Shown here: one piece after another, positions 7,752-16,711 of the stretch
Position numbering within the stretch: position 1 is the stretch's first letter
Layout of the letters: each line of letters opens with the position of its first letter
DNA from: Mojavia pulchra JT2-VF2
GTDB lineage: Bacteria > Cyanobacteriota > Cyanobacteriia > Cyanobacteriales > Nostocaceae
NCBI GenBank assembly: GCA_019359325.1
Contig: JAHHHN010000037.1
Span: 1 to 47,373 of the forward strand
DNA: 47,373 bases
Direction of reading: 5' to 3'
Program-made: the position numbers and the translations under genes
Notes under the pieces: model-generated
Seen by the model: the letters and a program-made list of their open reading frames with translations, nothing else
Told to the model about the DNA's origin: nothing
The model's database searches: none

Positions 7752-8009
7752 TTAGGCATTTATATCATTCATACGTTTCAGTAGATGTGCCAACAACATT
7801 AATCCGGCATTACCCACACTCAGGATGATCACCCCGACAACACCGATCATCCAATCATCGCGCAAGACGGATACGATCAGGATCATAATTGATGTCTTGG
7901 TTGCGATACTGGCAAACGCCAACATTTTTTGCCAAATATCATCATCCTGCCAAGCCTCGTAGATAGGTATAAGCAAGGCCAAAATCATTGCAATCAGTAC
8001 CACGTTCAT
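7752..8009 (-). CDS. mrpF: Mrp antiporter subunit F
   Basis: An 85-residue protein of three membrane helices matching the MnhF/MrpF/PhaF size and layout. It starts MNVVLIAMILAL and carries a charged turn (RDDWMIGVVGVI) between later helices. The start overlaps the end of mrpE by 4 bp, which supports co-translation. Assignment leans on position in the C-D-E-F-G order as well as on its pattern. Confidence 0.8.
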   Translation of the reverse strand: MNVVLIAMILALLIPIYEAWQDDDIWQKMLAFASIATKTSIMILIVSVLRDDWMIGVVGVIILSVGNAGLMLLAHLLKRMNDINA

Positions 8010-8395
8010 ACCTTTTTCCTCCGTCTAATGCGGTGTACTTCGTACCAGCCATGTTTGTGGTATTTCAAGACAATAGTTTTTGGCGTAAAGGTGATCAGAA
8101 ATATATCTAGGAATATCAGCCCAGGCGTCCGTTGGGGTTTGACTCGTTCCATGATTACATCTTCGTGATTATGCGGACGGAAGATGATTTCAAATGCCTC
8201 CATATACGCCTGGGGAATCGCCACGATGACCTCACCCAACACACGCAGCCAATCTTTTAATGCTTCCGGGACTTTCTGACGGCCCGGCAATAAAAGTGCG
8301 ATGCTGACGCCGATGATGATATTTGCCAAACTGACATCGGCGGTGAGCAGAAACCAGATGGCTAGTCGCAATATCAGATTCAGATGCCCAACCAT
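8006..8395 (-). CDS. mrpE: Mrp antiporter subunit E
   Basis: A 129-residue MnhE/MrpE/PhaE protein: two N-terminal hydrophobic segments (LRLAIWFLLTADVS, then ANIIIGVSIALLLPG), a central amphipathic part and a basic C-tail. It is slightly shorter than many MrpE proteins. The 5' end overlaps mrpD by 16 bp and the 3' end overlaps mrpF by 4 bp. It is a membrane subunit of the Na+/H+ antiporter. Confidence 0.82.
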   Translation of the reverse strand: MVGHLNLILRLAIWFLLTADVSLANIIIGVSIALLLPGRQKVPEALKDWLRVLGEVIVAIPQAYMEAFEIIFRPHNHEDVIMERVKPQRTPGLIFLDIFLITFTPKTIVLKYHKHGWYEVHRIRRRKKV

Positions 8396-9816
8396 GCAAA
8401 TCCCTTCCAGAACAGCAGGATTAAAATCAGACTCATCACACCGATTAGATGCTCAAATTGCTCAAAGACACGCGGTAGCCTGACTACTAAGTGTTTAAAA
8501 ATCAGAAAGTAAGCCAGCCAACCAATGGCGATGGTTGCCAGAGGTTTGATGATATTATCGACGGTATAAGCCTCGTAATACACAACATTAGCTAGAATCA
8601 GCCCACCGATCAACAAGATGACGGCTGCCCAGAAACCAGGTTTTACATCCGCTTTTCCCCCACGCGGCAGAAATATGAATTTGGCAAACGATATTGCTGT
8701 ACCAAGGGCTGCAATATTCATAGCGATCGCTTGCCAAGGCAGCAAATTCTTTGTCGTCAACACCTTCGCCCCAAAACCGGACAACAAGGGAAAGCCCGAA
8801 ATCGAGAAGCTGGCCATGACCAGGGCAATCCAGATTGGGGTAGCGATCGGTTGATGTTGCAGTTCCTTAAGGTTTCGACTCGGTAAGACACCTGCTATTA
8901 AAAAGAGCGCCGATTTAACCAGACCGTGCGTCAGCGCATAAAAGCCACCCACGACCGGGGCGGCGAGGATAAAGCCTAACTGCGAAACCGTGTGAAACGC
9001 CAGCATCCGCTTGGTATCTTTTTCAAAGACTGCATAGAACACGCCCAGAAGCGCAGTGCCAACTCCGAAGGTTCTTACTATCGGGTCAACCTCTGCCACC
9101 ATTAGCGCACACCGCACTAATGGATAGACACCAGCTTTGACTACAACTCCCGACAGCATGGCCGACACTGGCGTTTCCGATTCGGAGTGGGTCAATGGCA
9201 ACCATAATCCCGATACAAAAATTCCTCCTTTTGTCAAGAGTCCCAGAAAGATGAGGGCAAGTGCCTCCGGTGGTGCTACGCGCAACCCGGCAAAGCTGAA
9301 GGAATGATGCGCCTGATAGACCAACACCGCACCCACCAGATAAAACAGCATCGCCACGTTGCTGACAAACAGATAGCGCAAAGCTACCCAAATTGATCTG
9401 TCAGTCCGGGGATAGGCAATCAAAAGAAACGCGGCAATACTGATCACCTCCAATGCGACGTATAAACTGATCAAGTCTGCACAGGCAAACGCAGCATTTA
9501 CGCTACCATGCAAAATGATCAGCTGTGCGTAAAAAAAAGCTGTCTTATCGCTTTGCCAACAATAGAGTATGACTGCGGCTGTGACCAGCGCGTTGGTTAA
9601 GATAAAGTAGCCGCTTAATCGATCAACTGTTAAGATAACGCCGAAATTATCCAGTAATTGTAGTGTCAGTGATGGTTCAGCAAATACCTGTAACGCATAT
9701 ACTACTGAAGTAAAAGCCACCCCCAGTGCGAGGTAGCGGTCAAGTTTCGGAATGAGATAAATGACGAACCCTAAAAAAAACGGTAGTGCTATCCAGGCGA
9801 TCGTAATGGTACTCAT
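8380..9816 (-). CDS. mrpD: Mrp antiporter large subunit D (NuoN/NdhD-like)
   Basis: A 478-residue, about 14-helix proton-conducting subunit of the antiporter/complex I family. Conserved charges are visible: Glu in ISLYVALEVISIAAFLL, Lys in LGLLTKGGIFVSGLWLP followed by HSESETPVSAMLSG and VVKAGVYPL, and Lys-Arg in EKDTKRMLAFHTVSQLG. These residues line the ion path in the family. The ATG overlaps the mrpC stop by 4 bp. It is the only large subunit in this operon, whereas typical Mrp systems have a second one (MrpA or a second D). Automatic annotation could mistake it for an NADH dehydrogenase or hydrogenase-4 subunit. Confidence 0.85.
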   Translation of the reverse strand: MSTITIAWIALPFFLGFVIYLIPKLDRYLALGVAFTSVVYALQVFAEPSLTLQLLDNFGVILTVDRLSGYFILTNALVTAAVILYCWQSDKTAFFYAQLIILHGSVNAAFACADLISLYVALEVISIAAFLLIAYPRTDRSIWVALRYLFVSNVAMLFYLVGAVLVYQAHHSFSFAGLRVAPPEALALIFLGLLTKGGIFVSGLWLPLTHSESETPVSAMLSGVVVKAGVYPLVRCALMVAEVDPIVRTFGVGTALLGVFYAVFEKDTKRMLAFHTVSQLGFILAAPVVGGFYALTHGLVKSALFLIAGVLPSRNLKELQHQPIATPIWIALVMASFSISGFPLLSGFGAKVLTTKNLLPWQAIAMNIAALGTAISFAKFIFLPRGGKADVKPGFWAAVILLIGGLILANVVYYEAYTVDNIIKPLATIAIGWLAYFLIFKHLVVRLPRVFEQFEHLIGVMSLILILLFWKGFAWLGI

Positions 9817-10148
9817 GGTGTGTTGTTCTTCTCGATTTCGTCGCTTTCCAAGGTCGGATTATCCCGTGCCAGCTTCATGACACCGACCAGCATTAAGGCC
9901 TGAATCGAAAATCCGATCACAATCGCCGTCAATATGACCGCCTGGGGGACGGGATCGGAGTAAGCGCGATTTTCGACGTTAGAAACAATTGGTGTGAACA
10001 AGCCATCTCGTGATGCAATCAGCACGTAATAGGCGATAACCCCCGTACTCATGACATCCATAGAGATGATTTTCATAACAAGGTTCTTTTTAAGGATGAT
10101 GCCGAAGAATCCACACAATATTGTTGCGAATATGCACGCTTCTAACAC
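9813..10148 (-). CDS. mrpC: Mrp antiporter subunit C (NuoK-like)
   Basis: A 111-residue three-helix protein of the NuoK/MrpC family. The part FFGIILKKNLVMKIISMDVMSTGV and the later PVPQAVILTAIVIGFSIQAL match MrpC, including the conserved D-P-x-P-Q-A-x-x-L-T-A-I-V-I stretch. The start is GTG 10148, since no upstream ATG is in frame within the 34-nt gap to the preceding antiporter gene. It overlaps mrpD by 4 bp. Confidence 0.85.
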   Translation of the reverse strand: MLEACIFATILCGFFGIILKKNLVMKIISMDVMSTGVIAYYVLIASRDGLFTPIVSNVENRAYSDPVPQAVILTAIVIGFSIQALMLVGVMKLARDNPTLESDEIEKNNTP

Positions 10149-10182
10149 GGGAATTGTCTGTTGGGTAGTGGTATAAAAGTAG

Positions 10183-11598
10183 CTAGCCTATTAAATTGGC
10201 TTCCTTTAAAGATTCTTTTTCTTCTGGGGATTGTTTAAATGCAAACCGCAATAAAGGCGGTGCTAAGAAAGTTGTCAAAATCACCATAATAACGATCGCA
10301 GCTTGCAATGGTTTATCAAGGGTACCACTAGCTGCACCAATTCCTGCAAAGACTAACCCAACTTCGCCACGGGGAATCATCCCCACACCAACCGCTAATC
10401 GGTTAATTCCAGCTTGACCAAAAATAGACCAACCTGTCACAATTTTACCGATAATTGCTACCACAATTAAGAAGGTAGAAATAATTAATCCTTCTCGATT
10501 TCCGGGAACTAAAGGATTAAGAACACCTAAATCAACTTTCGCACCAACTGTCACAAAGAAAACTGGTACTAAGATATCAGCAATGGGTTTAACCTGCTCA
10601 TCTAGCTCTTTGCGTTTATCCGTTTCATCTAAAACTAAGCCAGCTGCAAATGCGCCTAATATCGCTTCTAAATGAATGGCATTACCCAAAAAAGCCATGA
10701 AAAAGGCAAAAATAAATGCTGGGATAATTAAGTTTCCTCGTGTTTGCAATATATTAGCAATGGCGACAAAACTCTGATTGAAATACTTACCCAGCAGAAT
10801 TGAACCAATAAGAAATACAGTAGCGCTGACAATTAGATAAATCACGTTGAAAATATCAACTTCACCAGTTTTTGCAAGACTCGCAACTACTGCCAACACG
10901 ATGATACCTAAAATGTCATCAATGACAGCTGCACCTACAATAATTTGGCCTTCACGTGATTTTAACTGCCCAATTTCTGACAAAACTTTCGAGGTAATAC
11001 CAATACTAGTAGCTGTCAGCGCTGCACCTGCAAAAATTGCCGGAATTACTGGTGCATGAAATAACAAAATTAGCCCCGCTGTGCCAGCCGCAAAAGGAAC
11101 AGCTACACCAACACAAGCAACAATTGTCGCTTGATAACCGACTTTCTGTAATTCTTTTAAGTCTGATTCTAGGCCAATTTCAAATAACAGAATGATTACA
11201 CCTAGTTCGGCAAGCACAGAAACAACTTCGCTCTGAGTTTGGAAGATTGATGTGACTGCATCAGGAGTGAGGTTGTTAATAAATTGCAGAATAGTCATGA
11301 TGATGGAGTCGGTAGCAGCTGCCCCGCTGTCGGGAAATACTACTAAATGGAGAGCAGAAGCACCCACAACCACGCCACCAACTAATTCTCCTAAGACGGG
11401 AGGTAAGTCGATTATTCTAGATAATTCACCACCAATTTTACTAGCTAGATAAATGACTACTAAACTTAGTAGTACGCCAGTCAGAACAATAGGAGCATAT
11501 TCCGCCTCGTTGGTTGTTGCTAATAAAGAAGGCTGTAAACCTACAGCGAGAAAATTTAACCAGGTAAATGAATTAACTATTGGTTCTGAAAAAATCAT
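10183..11598 (-). CDS. CPA2-family Na+/H+ antiporter (NapA/NhaS3-like)
   Basis: A 471-residue membrane protein of about 12-13 helices. It has the Asp-Asp pair of electrogenic CPA2 antiporters in VIDDILGI, the unwound-helix region TATSIGITSKVLSEIG, and LLFEIGLESD. It lacks the C-terminal TrkA/RCK regulatory domain of Kef channels. NapA and the cyanobacterial NhaS3 are members of this type; the exact orthologue was not tested. It lies 34 bp upstream of mrpC in the same direction and so probably leads the Mrp operon, adding a single-protein sodium export route next to the multi-subunit one. Confidence 0.82.
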   Translation of the reverse strand: MIFSEPIVNSFTWLNFLAVGLQPSLLATTNEAEYAPIVLTGVLLSLVVIYLASKIGGELSRIIDLPPVLGELVGGVVVGASALHLVVFPDSGAAATDSIIMTILQFINNLTPDAVTSIFQTQSEVVSVLAELGVIILLFEIGLESDLKELQKVGYQATIVACVGVAVPFAAGTAGLILLFHAPVIPAIFAGAALTATSIGITSKVLSEIGQLKSREGQIIVGAAVIDDILGIIVLAVVASLAKTGEVDIFNVIYLIVSATVFLIGSILLGKYFNQSFVAIANILQTRGNLIIPAFIFAFFMAFLGNAIHLEAILGAFAAGLVLDETDKRKELDEQVKPIADILVPVFFVTVGAKVDLGVLNPLVPGNREGLIISTFLIVVAIIGKIVTGWSIFGQAGINRLAVGVGMIPRGEVGLVFAGIGAASGTLDKPLQAAIVIMVILTTFLAPPLLRFAFKQSPEEKESLKEANLIG

Positions 11599-11651
11599 GT
11601 GTTTGTTTGTGTTGCTGATTCATTCCAAAATAATTCGTAACTTATAATTCG

Positions 11652-11683
11652 TAATTCGTAATTAATAATTCAATTACGAATTA
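11652..11683. repeat. 12-bp perfect hairpin abutting the bicA stop
   Basis: The arm TAATTCGTAATT (11652-11663) and its inverse (11672-11683) flank an 8-nt loop. It lies directly after the bicA stop codon on the minus strand. The stem is AT-rich and no proper T-tract follows, so it may be a weak terminator or a 3'-end stabiliser. The TAATTCGTAATT unit recurs in Nostoc-type intergenic DNA and is also seen in part near 43502. Confidence 0.5.
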
Positions 11684-13369
11684 CTAATAGGTATTAATTC
11701 CAGGAGTATTAGCAGAACTTGCATGAGGATTAACTAAAGCAACAGCTTGTTTAAGTGCCTCTACACGATCTACAAACATCTGATGCTGTGGTACAAACCT
11801 CAAAATGCCAAACTTTTCTAAGCGCCGTTTGACTTTGCCAGTTGCACCAACAATCAACACATGACGACCTTGTTCACTAGCATCTTTGATGGCGTTTTCA
11901 ATTGCTAAAGAAGCAGTGACACCCAACATTGGGACATCACTCAAATCCATAATCAACACATCAGAGTCAGCCATTGCTGAATGTTCACGAGCGATCGCCT
12001 TTGATACTCCAAAAATCATCGGCCCGCTCAGGTAGAATAACAAGACACGTCCATTAGCTTGGTCTATCAATCTTTTCTCTTCGTCGTTCAAGACAATTGC
12101 ATCATCAGCATCGGTAATTGTCTTCACTTCCTGAGCTTGTAATTCAGACAAGCGATCGATAGTTAAGATATTGGCAATGAAAACTCCCACGCCGACAGCG
12201 ACAATCAAGTCAACAAATACGGTCAAGAACAACACACCGTACATGATGATTGTGCCTTTCAGGGACACCTTATGAGCGCGTTTCAAGAAGCTCCAGTCAA
12301 GGATGTCGATCCCCACCTTTAAGGCAATACCAGCCAATACTGCCATCGGGATAGGTTGAGTTAAACCAGCCGCCCACAAAACTACAACTAATAAAATTAG
12401 CGCACGAGTTAAACCAGATAAAGCTGTACTAGCACCTGTTTGGATGTTAACTACAGTTCCCATCGTCGCACCCGCACCAGGTAGCCCACCACACAAACCA
12501 GAAACTAAGTTACCAATACCTTGACCAATCAATTCTTTGTTAGATTTGTGTTCGGTACGAGTCAAGCTGTCTGCAATTACTGCTGTGAGTAGAGTATCAA
12601 TACAACCCAACATCCCTAACATTGCACCATCCACAATCATGACTGTAATTTGGGCAGGAGTAAATGTAGGAAATTGCAATGTTGGCAACCCGACGGGAAT
12701 TTCGCCAATGCGTCTGATATCTGCACCACCAAAGATAGTCAACGAAACTATAGTTCCGATAATCAAGGCAACTAATTGAGGAGGCGCAAAACGCTTAAGC
12801 TTGGATGGCATCAAGAAAATAATTGCCAGCGTCAGCACACCCAAAGCTGTTTCAGCAGGGTTAACCTTAGTTAATAACTGAGGCAGGTTTTGCACCATCC
12901 CCAGTACGCCACCTTTGGGATTAGGCTGCCCGACAAAAGGCGCAATCTGCAAAATAATCAGAATTACCCCAATCCCAGACATAAAGCCAGAAATCACACT
13001 GTAGGGCATGAGGGTAATATATTTACCCAACTTAAATATCCCAAAGAAAATTTGGAATACTCCCGCTAGCATGACTACGGTAAATGCCATTGCCAAGCCA
13101 TTTTCGGGGTTAGCTGCGGTCATGGAACTGACAATTGCAGTCATGACTACGGTCATTGGCCCGGTTGGCTCAGAAATTAGAGTTGGTGTACCACCAAATA
13201 AGGCTGCAAAAAAGCCGACGCAAACTGCACCATAAAGGCCAGCTACAGGCCCAGCACCGGAGGCGACACCGAATGCCAGCGCTAGAGGTAACGAAACGAT
13301 CGCAGCAGTTAAACCACCGAATAAATCGCCTCGTAAGTTTCTAAAATGGATAGTATTAGTCAATGACAT
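11684..13369 (-). CDS. bicA: BicA Na+-dependent bicarbonate transporter (SulP family)
   Basis: A 561-residue SulP transporter that agrees closely with remembered BicA of marine Synechococcus: IHFRNLRGDLFGGLTAA at the N-terminus, FGGTPTLISEPTGPMTVVMTA, then GGLPGAGATMGTVVNIQ and DWSFLKRAHKVS. About 12-14 membrane segments span residues 15-410. A cytosolic STAS domain occupies about 430-545 (GRVLLFYLSGPMIFGVSKAIAR, with DLSDVPMLGVTASLAIENA). BicA imports HCO3- with Na+ at high flux and moderate affinity. Its neighbours are Na+ exporters on one side and CO2-uptake NDH-1 genes on the other, consistent with this role. No clear Shine-Dalgarno sequence precedes ATG 13369. Confidence 0.92.
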   Translation of the reverse strand: MSLTNTIHFRNLRGDLFGGLTAAIVSLPLALAFGVASGAGPVAGLYGAVCVGFFAALFGGTPTLISEPTGPMTVVMTAIVSSMTAANPENGLAMAFTVVMLAGVFQIFFGIFKLGKYITLMPYSVISGFMSGIGVILIILQIAPFVGQPNPKGGVLGMVQNLPQLLTKVNPAETALGVLTLAIIFLMPSKLKRFAPPQLVALIIGTIVSLTIFGGADIRRIGEIPVGLPTLQFPTFTPAQITVMIVDGAMLGMLGCIDTLLTAVIADSLTRTEHKSNKELIGQGIGNLVSGLCGGLPGAGATMGTVVNIQTGASTALSGLTRALILLVVVLWAAGLTQPIPMAVLAGIALKVGIDILDWSFLKRAHKVSLKGTIIMYGVLFLTVFVDLIVAVGVGVFIANILTIDRLSELQAQEVKTITDADDAIVLNDEEKRLIDQANGRVLLFYLSGPMIFGVSKAIAREHSAMADSDVLIMDLSDVPMLGVTASLAIENAIKDASEQGRHVLIVGATGKVKRRLEKFGILRFVPQHQMFVDRVEALKQAVALVNPHASSANTPGINTY

Positions 13370-13974
13370 ACTGGGAGTGTGGTTACAAAAACAGCAAAAT
13401 TTTGGTTTGTAAAAATTGCCAACTACTTTAAGTAAGTTTTATGTTTTATGCACATGAAAAATTAGGCAAAGAAAACTTTAATACTTTGCACAGCAGCAGA
13501 ATATAGTACCTTTCTACATGGCGAGTCCCTGAATACGAATCTCCAATAGAGAAGGCTTAGGCTAAAGACAGTTCAAAAATTTGATTAGAAAAACTTACAC
13601 AAATTGCAAGTTTTTCTTAAACGCTAACTAGAATACGGTTAACAATAGCTTACAGCGTTATACGTCAATATTGTGCGTTTACAAGCCTTAATATTAAATA
13701 AATATTAAATTGGTTTCATAGATAAAAGGTTATAGCTGTTGAGTAACTTTCATTGCAATAATTTATAAAATAAGTTCAAATTATATGAATTTTTATTTCA
13801 AGACTTGTAGTAACTGTTCAGGGTAGGTAAGCAGGATAAAATCTCCTGTACAGCATCGAAGCAATTAAATAATAATATTCTTAGATTTCACAAATTTTCC
13901 AAATCTAGCCAAGGTAGGCAACAGGTGGTGTCTAGCTTATTTCTTCTTTGACTACGGCTCACGTCATACTTTTC

Positions 13975-14014
13975 GAGAGCGGCTTTATTCCAAACGTCGC
14001 TCCCAGTTTTTGAG
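13975..14014 (+). terminator. Stem-loop plus T-run module A
   Basis: GAGCGGC (13977-13983) pairs with GTCGCTC (13996-14002) with one G-U wobble around a 12-nt loop. It is followed shortly by CCAGTTTTT. Sequence and spacing resemble module B at 14097-14135 (both share GAGCGGCTT and TCCAAA). It may be a weak terminator or attenuator on the plus strand. Confidence 0.5.
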
Positions 14015-14067
14015 TATTTATACAGCTTCCGCTGCTATACTTAAAAATGCAAGGAGTGAGAGTGTCA

Positions 14068-14136
14068 ATGAATACAGTGACATTTTTCCATTCTCTGGGA
14101 GCGGCTTATAATCCAAAGCTCACTCCTATTTTTTAG
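14068..14136 (+). other. 22-codon leader-like ORF ending in the module B T-run
   Basis: ATG 14068 opens MNTVTFFHSLGAAYNPKL and ends TPIF with TAG at 14134-14136. AAGGAG at 14051-14056 is a good ribosome-binding sequence, a little far from this ATG, though the in-frame GTG at 14062 is closer. The stop falls in the T-run after a stem-loop, an arrangement seen in leader-peptide attenuators. Module A has a comparable frame ending PSF-stop in its own T-run. This could equally be an RNA structure with an incidental frame. Confidence 0.3.
14097..14135 (+). terminator. Stem-loop plus T-run module B
   Basis: GGGAG (14097-14101) pairs with CTCCT (14123-14127), and GGCTT (14103-14107) pairs with AAGCT (14116-14120), with a small internal loop and one wobble. 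TATTTTTT follows. It shares GGAGCGGCTT and TCCAAA with module A about 120 bp upstream. It is a likely Rho-independent terminator on the plus strand, about 590 bp before ndhF4. It could end a small RNA or regulate the leader. Confidence 0.55.
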
Positions 14137-14721
14137 CATTCAATTCGCTACAATACTTAATATAAAGAGTGATTGCCGTTATGGATGAATAACTCAAAAT
14201 TCCTTACCCATGTATAGTCTGCATTCACAGGCACATCTATGGTAAATTAAAAAACTGGGGGTCAACCCCTCATATTTGCATTGTACCGAGTCAGAGCGAT
14301 TAAAAAAACCTTGAAAGCCGCTCTAAATAAGAATTAGCTCTTTTTGCTTGAGGCAATTCAGTTTAGCATTGAAGCTACAACTTGCGCCTGGGCTTGACCG
14401 AAGTTGTCTAGTTCCACTAATTAATCACGTTTCTATCCGTTGGATACCATTTGAACACTATTAGTTATCTCAAATCATCATAGACTTAAAGTTATGCTTG
14501 CCATTTAAAAATCATATATAAGAATTTATTAGAGTAGATATCGTTTAATTATCTAATTAAACTTATTTCCTTTTGATGCATATAAAGCTAATCTAGATTT
14601 TAACAAGATTAAGCAAACATTAATTTGTCTTAGTTTCTATACTTGCATTACCTAAGAGGTACGGTTGTATTTTTACAACTGTGCTTTGTGTTGCTGCAAA
14701 TTTTTTGAGGTGAGTTAGTTA

Positions 14722-16584
14722 ATGGCTCAATTTCTGCTGGAAACCGTTTGGCTAGTACCTTGCTACGCTTTGATTGGTGGGCTTTTAGCCGTACCTTGGT
14801 CGCCGGGAATTATTCGACGCACCGGGCCAAGACCTGCGGGCTATGTCAATTTAATCATGACATTTTTGGCGTTTGTCCATGCTGCTTTGGCATTTCCAGC
14901 CGCCTGGAATCAACTGCCCTATGAAGTATCTATACCTTGGTTGAGTACTGCTGGTTTAAACCTCTCTATTGATTTAGAAATTTCCTCGGTGAGTGTAGGT
15001 GCAATGGTAGTTATTGCTGGCTTGAATTTGCTGGCACAGATTTTCGCCATTGGCTACATGGAAATGGATTGGGGTTGGGGACGCTTTTATTCTTTATTAG
15101 GCTTATTTGAAGCGGGACTTTGCGCCCTGGCCCTTTGCAACAACTTATTCTTCAGCTATGTAATTCTGGAAATTCTGACTTTGGGAACCTACCTATTAGT
15201 TGGGTTGTGGTTTAGTCAGCCAATGGTTGTCACGGGTGCTAGAGATGCTTTTTTAACTAAGCGGGTGGGAGATTTATTCCTGCTGATGGGAGTGCTAGCA
15301 ATTTGGCCCCTAGCTGGAACTTGGAATTATACTGAATTAGCTAATTGGGCGGCTACTGCCAATGTGAACCCAACGCTTTTGGCACTGGTTGGTTTGGCAC
15401 TTGTTGCCGGGCCGATGGGTAAGTGCGCTCAATTTCCTTTGCATCTGTGGTTGGATGAGGCGATGGAAGGGCCTGTTCCCAGTACAATTTTACGGAACTC
15501 AGTAGTAGTTGCCACCGGTGCTTGGGTACTAATTAAATTGCAGCCTGTTTTCAGTTTATCGCCTATAGTTTCTTCAGCAATGGTAGCTATTGGTGCGGTA
15601 ACGGCGCTTGGCGCTTCCATAATTGCGATCGCCCAAATTGATATCAAACGCTGCTTATCCTATTCAGTCAGTGCCTATATGGGTTTGGTGTTCATTGCAG
15701 TAGGCACGCAACAAGACGAAGCCGCACTGATGTTAGTACTTACCCACGCCCTCGCCGCAGCATTGTTGGCAATGAGTACTGGTGGAATTATTTGGAACAG
15801 CATCACCCAAAACGTCAGTCAGTTAGGCGGATTGTGGTCGCGCCGTCCAATGTCGGGGTTAGCTTATATTGTCGGGACTTTGGGATTAATTGGTTTTCCT
15901 CCCTTGGGAAGCTTTTGGGCATTGTTGAGATTAGCTTCGGGGCTCTGGGAAATTAAACCTTGGCTGGTAGGAGTGGTAATAGCGGTCAATACTTTAACAG
16001 CTTTCAGTTTAACAAGGGAATTCTGTCTAATTTTTGGTGGTAAACCTAAGCAAATGAGTGAGCGATCGCCAGAAGTTCATTGGCCTATGGCTCTACCCAT
16101 GATTATTTTGCTGGGTTTTGTTCTACATATGCCTTTGGTGTTGCAAAGCTTATCACTTCTGCCGAGTTGGGCAAGTCTCAATAAAGATGTCGCCTTACTA
16201 CTAATTTGGTCAACTGTTTTTGGTTGTAGCATTAGCAGCGTCATTTATCTGAGCAATATCGTTCCCAAACCTATTCGCCTCCCTTGGCAACCTTTGCAAG
16301 ATTTGATTGCCTACGATTTTTACACACCAAAACTTTATCGGATAAGCATAGTTTTGGGTGTTGACCTGATTTCTAAATTCGCCGATATTGTTGACCGTTT
16401 TGTAGTCGATGGCATTGTTAACTTCGTTGGTTTGGCTTCGATTGGTAGTGGTCAAAGTCTTAAGTACAGCACCTCTGGACAAACTCAGTTTTATGCTTTC
16501 ACAGTCCTACTAGGAGTCGGTGTTTTGGGAATGTTCGTTACTTGGCCACATTGGGGAAGTCAGTTATTAGACATGATGTTTTAA
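14722..16584 (+). CDS. ndhF4: NDH-1 CO2-uptake subunit NdhF (NdhF4-type)
   Basis: A 620-residue, about 16-helix subunit of the cyanobacterial NDH-1MS complexes. It starts MAQFLLETVWLVPCYALIGG and continues LPWSPGIIRRTGPRPAGYVN, the opening specific to the NdhF3/NdhF4 branch. Proton-path residues are seen in MGKCAQFPLHLWLDEAMEGPVPSTIL and in QIDIKRCLSYSVSAYMGL. GAGGTGAG lies 8-13 bp before the ATG. It forms a unit with the carbonic anhydrase, ndhD and cup genes downstream. I prefer F4 (constitutive system) over F3 because no cupS-like fasciclin gene follows the cup gene; this is inference, and an alignment would decide. Confidence 0.85.
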   Translation: MAQFLLETVWLVPCYALIGGLLAVPWSPGIIRRTGPRPAGYVNLIMTFLAFVHAALAFPAAWNQLPYEVSIPWLSTAGLNLSIDLEISSVSVGAMVVIAGLNLLAQIFAIGYMEMDWGWGRFYSLLGLFEAGLCALALCNNLFFSYVILEILTLGTYLLVGLWFSQPMVVTGARDAFLTKRVGDLFLLMGVLAIWPLAGTWNYTELANWAATANVNPTLLALVGLALVAGPMGKCAQFPLHLWLDEAMEGPVPSTILRNSVVVATGAWVLIKLQPVFSLSPIVSSAMVAIGAVTALGASIIAIAQIDIKRCLSYSVSAYMGLVFIAVGTQQDEAALMLVLTHALAAALLAMSTGGIIWNSITQNVSQLGGLWSRRPMSGLAYIVGTLGLIGFPPLGSFWALLRLASGLWEIKPWLVGVVIAVNTLTAFSLTREFCLIFGGKPKQMSERSPEVHWPMALPMIILLGFVLHMPLVLQSLSLLPSWASLNKDVALLLIWSTVFGCSISSVIYLSNIVPKPIRLPWQPLQDLIAYDFYTPKLYRISIVLGVDLISKFADIVDRFVVDGIVNFVGLASIGSGQSLKYSTSGQTQFYAFTVLLGVGVLGMFVTWPHWGSQLLDMMF

Positions 16585-16711
16585 GTAAAAGGCATCGTGG
16601 TAAATTGAGTTTTGAAGTTGAAACGCAAAGAAGCGCAAAGTTTGTTTTAGTCAGAGTGCAATTAGAAATTTAGTAATTTGTTTGCCAACTTTAGAGTCTG
16701 AGGAAAATAAA

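Larger units (their letters stand above)
13370..14721. other. 1.35-kb divergent intergenic region, bicA to ndhF4
   Basis: No gene of normal size. It must hold the promoters of bicA (minus) and of the CO2-uptake operon (plus). The middle carries two related stem-loop plus T-run modules (13975-14014 and 14097-14135), the second overlapping a 22-codon ORF. The part from 14480 to 14640 is very AT-rich. No confident regulator site was identified. Confidence 0.6.

Noticed and set aside
8380-9816. Reading mrpD as an NADH dehydrogenase or hydrogenase-4 subunit
   Set aside because: The C-D-E-F-G gene order and small Mrp subunits around it show an antiporter complex.
13370-14721. tRNA, riboswitch or CRISPR in the bicA-ndhF4 gap
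   Set aside because: No cloverleaf, known aptamer core or regularly spaced direct repeats seen; only two related stem-loop modules.
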